Positions 57,466 to 64,000 of a DNA stretch of 64,000 nucleotides are shown here, in pieces. The notes under the pieces were generated by a model, which saw only the letters and a program-made list of their open reading frames with translations, was not told the DNA's origin and did no database searches. Every line of letters starts with the position of its first letter. The stretch's first letter is position 1. The DNA is from an uncultured Bacteroidales bacterium (GTDB lineage: Bacteria > Bacteroidota > Bacteroidia > Bacteroidales > P3): NCBI GenBank assembly GCA_905233475.1, contig CAJOEN010000025.1, forward strand, positions 1 through 64,000, written 5' to 3'. Position numbers and translations under genes: made by a program.

Positions 57466-58587
57466 ATGAGCGACCAGCACCTACACATAATAAGTTTCGA
57501 CATCCCCTACCCTGCCAACTACGGCGGCGTTATCGACGTGTACAACCGCATAAGGCTGCTGTCCGACGCGGGGGTGAAAATACATCTGCACTGCTTCGAG
57601 TACGGCCGCAGCCATTCCGAAGAGCTGAGAGCCATGTGTTTTTCGGTAAACTATTACAAGCGAGACACTTCGGTGCACAACCTCTTCCGCAGAACTCCAT
57701 ACATCGTTTGTTCGAGGCATTCCAAAGAATTGATAGACAATCTTTTGCAGGACGACTATCCAATCCTTATAGAAGGGCTGCACTGCTGCGATGTACTGAA
57801 CGACAGTCGTTTGACCCAACGCAACACTATTGTGCGGATACACAACATCGAGCACGAATACTACCAACTTTTGGCAAAACAGGAACGCAACACACTGAAA
57901 AGCTTGTATTTACGTTCCGAAGCACGAAAACTGAGGAACTATGAAAAAATCCTTGCCAAAGCAAAGCATCTGATAACGGTAAACCAAAAGGAAAACGATT
58001 ATCTCAACACCAAATTCGGCAACGCCACGCTGATACCTTCGTTCCACGAGTTCGACGAAATTTGTTCGCAACAAGGCACTGGCAGCTACATTCTCTACCA
58101 TGCCAATCTCTCTGTACCGGAAAATAGTTCCGCTGCCAAGTGGCTGACTAACAATATCTTCTCCCACACCGACTACAGCGTAAAAATTGCAGGGTTAAAT
58201 CCGCCGAAAAATCTTAAAAAGTTGATTTCCAAATATAAAAACATACAACTAATTGAAAATCCGTCGGAAAATGATATGCGGGTGCTGGTGCAGAACGCAC
58301 ACATTATAATAATGTACACCCACCAGCCCACAGGACTGAAACTGAAACTGCTGCACTCGCTGTTTTCGGGACGTTTCTGTCTGGCAAACAGCAACATGGT
58401 GGCAGGCACAGGACTGGAGCAGGTATGTCAGATTGCCGACACTCCCGAAGAATTCCGAAGCAAATTGTCGGAGCTTTGCACCAAAACTTTCAGCAACTAC
58501 GAGATAGAGCGTCGCAATATGCTTATCAACAACCTTTATTCCAACTACATGAACCGAGACAGGCTTATGAAGATAGTTGAGAGTTGA
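57466..58587 (+). CDS. Glycosyltransferase
   Basis: HIISFDIPYPANYGGVIDVYNRIRLLSDAGVKIHLHCF; GT-B-like layout. Confidence 0.75.
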   Translation: MSDQHLHIISFDIPYPANYGGVIDVYNRIRLLSDAGVKIHLHCFEYGRSHSEELRAMCFSVNYYKRDTSVHNLFRRTPYIVCSRHSKELIDNLLQDDYPILIEGLHCCDVLNDSRLTQRNTIVRIHNIEHEYYQLLAKQERNTLKSLYLRSEARKLRNYEKILAKAKHLITVNQKENDYLNTKFGNATLIPSFHEFDEICSQQGTGSYILYHANLSVPENSSAAKWLTNNIFSHTDYSVKIAGLNPPKNLKKLISKYKNIQLIENPSENDMRVLVQNAHIIIMYTHQPTGLKLKLLHSLFSGRFCLANSNMVAGTGLEQVCQIADTPEEFRSKLSELCTKTFSNYEIERRNMLINNLYSNYMNRDRLMKIVES

Positions 58588-58748
58588 AAGTTGAAATACC
58601 TCAGACTACTTAGAAACACAAATAAAAACAAAAAACTCTGATTTTCAATCGACAGCAGTCAAGAAAAAAAGTTATTTTGGTTATTAAAAAAAAATATGTA
58701 TCTTCGTAAAACGCAAACAAATATAATTTTTAATACAAAACACTCATT

Positions 58749-59765
58749 ATGAACAATATAGATTGGGGCAATCTGCCTTTCGGTTACGTAAAAACCGACT
58801 ACAACGTCCGCTGCTACTTCCGCAACGGAGAATGGGGCGAAGTGGAAGTTTCGTCCGACGAAAACATCAACATACACATGGCTGCTTCGAGCCTGCACTA
58901 CGGTCAGGAAGCCTTTGAAGGATTGAAAGCCTACCGCTGCAAGGACGGCAAAATCCGCATGTTCCGTCCCGAGGCCAACGCCGAACGTCTGCAAAGCACC
59001 TGCCGAGGCATTATGATGCCCGAGCTGAGCACCGAGAAATTCGTGGAAATGTGCAAAAAAGTGGTGAAACTCAACGAACGTTTCATTCCTCCCTACGGCA
59101 CCGGCGCCAGCCTCTACCTGCGTCCTCTGCTGATAGGCACAGGTATCACCGTAGGTGTGAAACCCGCCGACGAATATCTGTTTATGATTTTCGTCACCCC
59201 CGTGGGACCGTACTTCAAAGGCGGTTTCAAGGCCAACCCTTACGTTATCACTCGCAAATACGACCGTAGCGCCCCCCTCGGAACCGGCGTTTACAAAGTG
59301 GGCGGCAACTACGCAGCTTCGTTGCGCGCACACGTAGAAGCTTGTCACGGCGGCGAATACGCTTGCGAGTTCTACCTCGACGCAAAAGAAAAGAAATATG
59401 TAGATGAAGCCGGCGCCGCCAACTTCTTCGGCATCAAGGACGGAGCTTACATCACTCCTAAATCGACATCCATACTGCCCTCCATCACCAACAAGAGCCT
59501 TATGCAACTGGCCGAAGATATGGGCATGAAAGTGGAACGCCGTCCCATAGACGTGGAAGAGCTTGCCTCGTTCCAAGAAGCCGGAGCTTGCGGCACAGCA
59601 GCCGTGATAAGCCCCATCGAACGTCTCGACGACCCCGAAACCGGCAAGAGCTATGTGTTCGGCAAAGAACCCGGCCCGTGGAGCACAAAACTGTACAACG
59701 CACTGCGCGCCATACAGCTCGGCGAAGCCGAAGACAAACACAACTGGAACACTATCGTGGAATAG
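58749..59765 (+). CDS. ilvE: Branched-chain amino acid aminotransferase
   Basis: HYGQEAFEGLKAYRCKDGKIRMFRPEAN; KVGGNYAASL; FGIKDGAYITPKS. Confidence 0.95.
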   Translation: MNNIDWGNLPFGYVKTDYNVRCYFRNGEWGEVEVSSDENINIHMAASSLHYGQEAFEGLKAYRCKDGKIRMFRPEANAERLQSTCRGIMMPELSTEKFVEMCKKVVKLNERFIPPYGTGASLYLRPLLIGTGITVGVKPADEYLFMIFVTPVGPYFKGGFKANPYVITRKYDRSAPLGTGVYKVGGNYAASLRAHVEACHGGEYACEFYLDAKEKKYVDEAGAANFFGIKDGAYITPKSTSILPSITNKSLMQLAEDMGMKVERRPIDVEELASFQEAGACGTAAVISPIERLDDPETGKSYVFGKEPGPWSTKLYNALRAIQLGEAEDKHNWNTIVE

Positions 59766-59806
59766 TTAGTAATTACTAATTACTAATTTATAGTTATTGA
59801 CTGATA

Positions 59807-59841
59807 AAAAAAGAGCACTCCGACGAGTGCTCTTTTTTTTT
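59807..59841. terminator. Bidirectional terminator
   Basis: AAAAAAGAGCACTC CGAC GAGTGCTCTTTTTTTTT. Confidence 0.85.
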
Positions 59842-59880
59842 GTACATTGTTTTAGACATTCTTTCAAGCCACTTTTTTAA
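59807..59880 (-). ncRNA. Candidate ~75-nt small RNA
   Basis: Minus-strand TATCTTTG (59884-59891) with upstream TTG box, then the terminator at 59807-59841 with no ORF between. Confidence 0.3.
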
Positions 59881-59947
59881 CCACAAAGATAGGCAATTTA
59901 TCTTCTAAAACACAACGCATTTACATACAATTATTTACAAAGAATTC

Positions 59948-60054
59948 TGCCAATTTTCTTGGGTATGAAGAAAAGTCCTGTGGACTTTTCGATAGCGAAG
60001 CGGAGAACAAAAAAGAAAAGTCCACTGGACTTTTCGATAGCGAAGCGGAGAACG
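59948..60054. repeat. ~107-bp direct repeat, left copy
   Basis: TGCCAATTTTCTTGGGTATGAAGAAAAGTCCtgtGGACTTTTCGATAGCGAAGCGGAGAAC... x2 internal units. Confidence 0.92.
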
Positions 60055-60078
60055 AAAGAAATGCCTTTATCCTACTAT

Positions 60079-61386
60079 TTACTCATTGGCAACAAAATGT
60101 TCAACACAATACAGTGGGACATTCTCCATCCAGTATTGATCAATGTATGGTTTCATTGAAAAGCGCAAACCTTTGAAGTTCTGTTTGGCGAAATCTTCCT
60201 TCACAAACCGAGCCAGCGACTTGCTTTTCACATTCTCCTCGGCTTTCACTTCAATTGGAATAACACGCTTTTCGGTCTGCACCAAAAAATCGATCTCTAC
60301 CGAGGAATTATCCTTGCTGTAATAGTAAATATCACAATCGACGGATGCTTTGAGTTGCTGAAGGACATAGTTTTCGGAAAAAGCCCCCTTGAATTCCTTG
60401 AAAACGTCATTGTTTGCCAACATCACACTTGCCTTCGCATTGGCCAACGCCCCAAGCAGCCCCACATCGAGCATATACAGTTTAAAAGCAGCGAAATCCT
60501 CGTAGAAACGCAATGGTTCTTCGGGCTTGCTGCAACGATGAATCTTGTACACAAGTCCCGCATCCACAAGCCATTGTATCGCCCCCTCCAGTTCGCGGGC
60601 ACGACCTCCGCTTTTCACCGCACCATATATAAACTTTTTGTTTTCCCTTGCAAGCTGAGCAGGAATGCTGTTCCAAACCATGCGTATACGTTCTGTATCG
60701 CCGCCGGCATGTTTTGCCATATCGTTGGCGTATGCCGATATTATTCTGTTCTGCAACTTGCGCACGTTGAAAATATCGCCTTTCTCCACATAATCAAGTA
60801 CCACTTCGGGCATTCCGCCAACATAATAATACTGCCTGAGCAGTTCCAGCAAAACGGAATCCAGAGTCGCCAACGATGACCAGTCTTCGCTTGCAACCAT
60901 TTCGGCAAGATTATCCTTGCCCATTGCCACAAGGAACTCCTCGAAAGTCATGGGGTAGAGTTTCAGCACATCCACCTTCCCGACAGGATACGACTCATCG
61001 GGGCGGTGCGTTACGCCAAGCAACGAGCCAGCCACAACCACATGAATATCCCTTGCGTTTTCGCAGAAATATTTGAGCGACGCCACACCTTGAGGTGCCT
61101 CCTGAATTTCGTCCAAAATAACAAGCGTCTGTCCTGCCTTTATCCGTTGGCTTGTTACCGCTTCTATCTCGCGCAGGATGCGTGCTGTGTCGAAATCCTT
61201 TTGAAACAGCTTGTCGGTGAACTTGTTGTTATGACAGTTGATATAAACGGTGTTCTTATACTCGTTTCTTCCGAACTCCCGCAAAATCCAAGTCTTCCCA
61301 ACCTGCCTTGCACCCTCCAAAATCAAAGGCTTGCGCGATGGGTCCGACTTCCATTTCAATAGCGATTTATAAAACGTCCTTTTCAT
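60079..61386 (-). CDS. ATP-binding protein (AAA, DUF4143 type)
   Basis: RKPLILEGARQVGKTWILREFG; LVILDEIQEAPQG; VVAGSLLGV; C-terminal EIDFLVQTEKRVIPIEVKAEENVKSKSL. Confidence 0.92.
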   Translation of the reverse strand: MKRTFYKSLLKWKSDPSRKPLILEGARQVGKTWILREFGRNEYKNTVYINCHNNKFTDKLFQKDFDTARILREIEAVTSQRIKAGQTLVILDEIQEAPQGVASLKYFCENARDIHVVVAGSLLGVTHRPDESYPVGKVDVLKLYPMTFEEFLVAMGKDNLAEMVASEDWSSLATLDSVLLELLRQYYYVGGMPEVVLDYVEKGDIFNVRKLQNRIISAYANDMAKHAGGDTERIRMVWNSIPAQLARENKKFIYGAVKSGGRARELEGAIQWLVDAGLVYKIHRCSKPEEPLRFYEDFAAFKLYMLDVGLLGALANAKASVMLANNDVFKEFKGAFSENYVLQQLKASVDCDIYYYSKDNSSVEIDFLVQTEKRVIPIEVKAEENVKSKSLARFVKEDFAKQNFKGLRFSMKPYIDQYWMENVPLYCVEHFVANE

Positions 61387-61416
61387 GATTTTTTTTCAGT
61401 TACATTTTTCAAACTG

Positions 61417-61424
61417 CAAAGTTA
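61417..61424 (-). promoter_or_regulatory. -7 box TAACTTTG upstream of the ATPase gene
   Basis: TAnnTTTG on the minus strand. Confidence 0.6.
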
Positions 61425-61452
61425 CACATTTTTAGTGAAATATCCAAATCTC

Positions 61453-61535
61453 TTGCCAATTTTCTTGGGGAATAATTGATGATTTTTGCCGATTTTATTG
61501 GGGAATAATTGATGATTTTTGCCAATTTTCTTGGG
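61453..61535. repeat. 33-bp tandem repeat, ~2.5 units, upstream of the ATPase promoter
   Basis: TTGCCAATTTTCTTGGGGAATAATTGATGATTT starts at 61453, 61486, 61519. Confidence 0.9.
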
Positions 61536-61626
61536 TATGAAGAAAAGTCCAGTGGACTTTTCGATAGCGAAGCGGAGAACAAAAAAGAAACATCCAGTGA
61601 ACTTTTCGATAGCGAAGCGGAGAACA
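61520..61626. repeat. ~107-bp direct repeat, right copy
   Basis: Same orientation as 59948-60054, about five mismatches by eye. Confidence 0.92.
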
Positions 61627-61653
61627 ACAACGCTCTCACTGTAGAAATATGTG

Positions 61654-61751
61654 GCGTGCTTTCAGCACGCTTGTTTTTGAGGGGGGGGATACCTTTTATC
61701 CCACTCTGCGTTCCTTGAGTGGGGTTATTGTGAACTCGTGCCGCTGGCACG
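61654..61751. repeat. Composite hairpin repeat, opposite orientation to 32554-32747
   Basis: GCGTGCTTTCAGCACGC, CCCACTCTGCGTTCCTTGAGTGGGG, CGTGCCGCTGGCACG. Confidence 0.8.
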
Positions 61752-62131
61752 AATTAAGTTTCTTTTACTTCATTCACAATATACATCTTTGAAAAAGCAA
61801 GCCCCTCAGATAAGACCGTCTATTTATTTGCTTACTACATATACTTTTATGTGGTTTTTCAAAAGTTTTCTCGGACACCAATAAAATTTTATTGAGTGAA
61901 TTAATTGTTTCCACCATCAGGCTCGCCTCCTCCACCACCTTGCCTGTAATGGTAAAAAGGGTGGTTTGGCGGAAAGCGCAAAAGCTATTGCCAACAAAGC
62001 GATGATTGGGAATTTCTTTTTCATTTTGTTCCGGATTTTAAATTTACATTATAACGCAGTTTGTGGTGGTGATATTGTACAACAGGCAAGGCATTTACTC
62101 TACTTTGCCGCTGATACTCAGCATATACGGA

Positions 62132-63196
62132 CTATTTTTTGGATAAAGATAGATAATATTTAACCAAGTGGACAATATTATTGCCGTGTGCTATTATTTT
62201 TCCTTTGCCGTTGATAAGAAAACTGTACGGCACGGAATCGATTCCGAACAACTTCTGAGCCATGCTTTTGTTCATCGGCACCAGCTCGCACAGGTCGGTC
62301 CAAGGCACCTTCTCGGCAGTTTGGGCGGCAATCCACTTCTCGCGGTTGTCGTCCACCGAAACCGAAAGAATATCAAGTCCTTTGTCGTGAAACTCGTTGT
62401 AGAGCGGGATTAGCTTGTCGCGTATTTCCTTGCGGCAAGGTCCGCACCACGAAGCCCAAAACGTTACCAGAACATACTTTTTGCCTTTGGCGAATTGCAG
62501 CACATTAACCTTATTGCCGTTTTTGTCAGCAAGAGTGAAATCCGGAATTTTGGCACCGGTGGATATATACTTTTTCATCATCGCCTTGCTTTTCATCAAC
62601 TTGTAGTGATAGGTGTTTCGTGCCTCGCCAGAGAATTTTTCCATCTGACGGCAGAAAGACTTGTAGTCGACATCGTCGAAGAAAATATCGTAATAAAGGA
62701 ACGGTGCGTATATGGAGCCAGGGTTGGACTCTATATAGTTTATTGCAGGACCGTCCCATGTTTCGCTACCGATATGTTCTTGAAAGCAGTCGCCGCATTC
62801 GATACGAAAAGCAGAGTCGCTTACAGAGCCTGTAATTGCAGGTTTTAGATATGGTATATTGTATTTTGTGGAATTCCTAAGATTCATTGTTATGGCATTG
62901 TTTTCCAAATAGAAATGGAAATTAACCACTGGCTCGTCGTCTTTGTAGTTCATGCTAATTTTTGCAAGGCATGGACTCGGCACACTTCCTTTGAACACGA
63001 AAGTTCCGTTCGGTGAAATCGCAGTGCTGTCGATGAGCTCCGTTCCGTTGTTGGAAAACACAGTGAGATATAGCATATTGCCAAAAACGCTTTTATTTTC
63101 GGTTCTGCCGTTTATTGTAAAATTAGCGTTTTGGGCGGAAACTGTTCCGAAAATGCACAATAATGCAATGATTGTTGTCTTTAATAAGATTTTCAT
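62132..63196 (-). CDS. TlpA/DUF4369-type thioredoxin-like protein
   Basis: FTINGRTENKSVFGNMLYLTVF; VLVTFWASWCGPCRKEI; likely start MKILLKTTIIALLCIFGTVSA. Confidence 0.9.
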   Translation of the reverse strand: MKILLKTTIIALLCIFGTVSAQNANFTINGRTENKSVFGNMLYLTVFSNNGTELIDSTAISPNGTFVFKGSVPSPCLAKISMNYKDDEPVVNFHFYLENNAITMNLRNSTKYNIPYLKPAITGSVSDSAFRIECGDCFQEHIGSETWDGPAINYIESNPGSIYAPFLYYDIFFDDVDYKSFCRQMEKFSGEARNTYHYKLMKSKAMMKKYISTGAKIPDFTLADKNGNKVNVLQFAKGKKYVLVTFWASWCGPCRKEIRDKLIPLYNEFHDKGLDILSVSVDDNREKWIAAQTAEKVPWTDLCELVPMNKSMAQKLFGIDSVPYSFLINGKGKIIAHGNNIVHLVKYYLSLSKK

Positions 63197-63279
63197 GATT
63201 TTAACAATTAAATAAAACAAACTCAAAATATTATATAATGGGGGGTCTATGTTTTTTTACACAGAACCCCCAATACAAA

Positions 63280-63999
63280 TTAATAAGGACGTTTTTCTCT
63301 ACATTCAAAAGAACACCACAAATGACCAAGCCTATGTTCTACTCTTGGGAAACCACCAATTCTTGTACAATCCCTCGAACTTCTCTCCATACTTCTTATG
63401 CACTCTTTTGCTATACTTCCGATAGCGTCTGAAACTAATTCTTTAATAACTAATACTGCTATTCTCCCAACAATTTCACCAATGCCAGCTGATAGCGACG
63501 TGCTAGCGCCAGTTGCAAATCCCATAAATTCTGCTAACAGAGTTTCTGATACTTCTATTGATGTACCTGATAATTCCAATTCTCCAACTTTTAAGTCAAA
63601 AGAAATCTTATGCTCATCTTCATTGAACAAAATGTTTGTTAAAAAGACAGAATCCGTGAAATCATCATAACCAATTTGCACTTTGTTGTCATTTATCTGA
63701 GTGAACGTGTAGGTTGCCTCTTCATCGTAAAAACATATGCCTGAAAATGTCGTGTTGTCCACATCAGTGTATGATTTTACACAAAAGTCTGCCTTTGCGT
63801 AATAATAAGTGGTAACATAACACTCTTCATCCAGCACTGTAAATTTTGCATCATAGTTTTGCATAAGTTCGTTGAGTTCATCCTCCGACAAATTCTTATT
63901 GTTTATAGATGACAACACCTCTTTACAGTGTTTGCTCTCTTTGTTTTCTTCCTTTGTGCAGGCGGCGAAAATGCTTACGCCAGCTATTATTGCTATGGC
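63280..63999 (-). CDS. Putative lipoprotein (N-terminus outside the window)
   Basis: Frame open to the window edge: AIAIIAGVSIFAACTKEENKESKHCKEVL..., lipobox FAAC. Confidence 0.65.
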   Translation of the reverse strand, partial: AIAIIAGVSIFAACTKEENKESKHCKEVLSSINNKNLSEDELNELMQNYDAKFTVLDEECYVTTYYYAKADFCVKSYTDVDNTTFSGICFYDEEATYTFTQINDNKVQIGYDDFTDSVFLTNILFNEDEHKISFDLKVGELELSGTSIEVSETLLAEFMGFATGASTSLSAGIGEIVGRIAVLVIKELVSDAIGSIAKECIRSMERSSRDCTRIGGFPRVEHRLGHLWCSFECREKRPY

Positions 64000-64000
64000 T

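Noticed and set aside
58659-59741. 360-aa minus-strand ORF
   Set aside because: Antisense to ilvE; shadow ORF
59959-60159. 66-aa plus-strand ORF (KKSPVDFSIAKRRTKKKSPLDFSIAKRRT)
   Set aside because: Encoded by the left hairpin direct repeat and runs into the antisense of the ATPase gene
61409-61750. 113-aa minus-strand ORF (LFSASLSKSPLDFSSYPRKLAKIINYSP...)
   Set aside because: Translation consists entirely of the direct and tandem DNA repeats; overlaps the ATPase promoter

Overview
This 64-kb window looks like chromosome from a Bacteroidales-type (Bacteroidota) genome. Support comes from repeated TAnnTTTG-type promoters, TamL, GH3-like, NfnAB-type fusion and PorT-like genes, and no plasmid or phage backbone. 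Most of it is ordinary core genes: murF, a POT transporter, pepD, rlmN, ispH, recF, waaA, tamL, thyA, lolA, pdxA, polA, mreB, purH, ilvE and one tRNA-Met. The non-routine content is mainly in the gaps. (1) A ~130-bp mobile-looking element made of stacked triloop hairpins is present as one near-complete copy, three 3'-truncated copies and one 22-nt terminal remnant. It has entered or capped at least two genes. (2) A DUF4143-type ATPase gene lies between ~107-bp direct repeats, each made of hairpin units. (3) Exactly 7-bp-period tandem arrays sit directly after stop codons. (4) A family of perfect triloop hairpins shows compensatory changes. (5) A tandem pair of Cys-rich CarboxypepD_reg-like proteins sits next to an orphan radical-SAM activase. 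(6) Toxin-antitoxin-like genes are broken by net -1 indels, while the core genes are intact. All functional calls were made by reading the translations; no database search was run.
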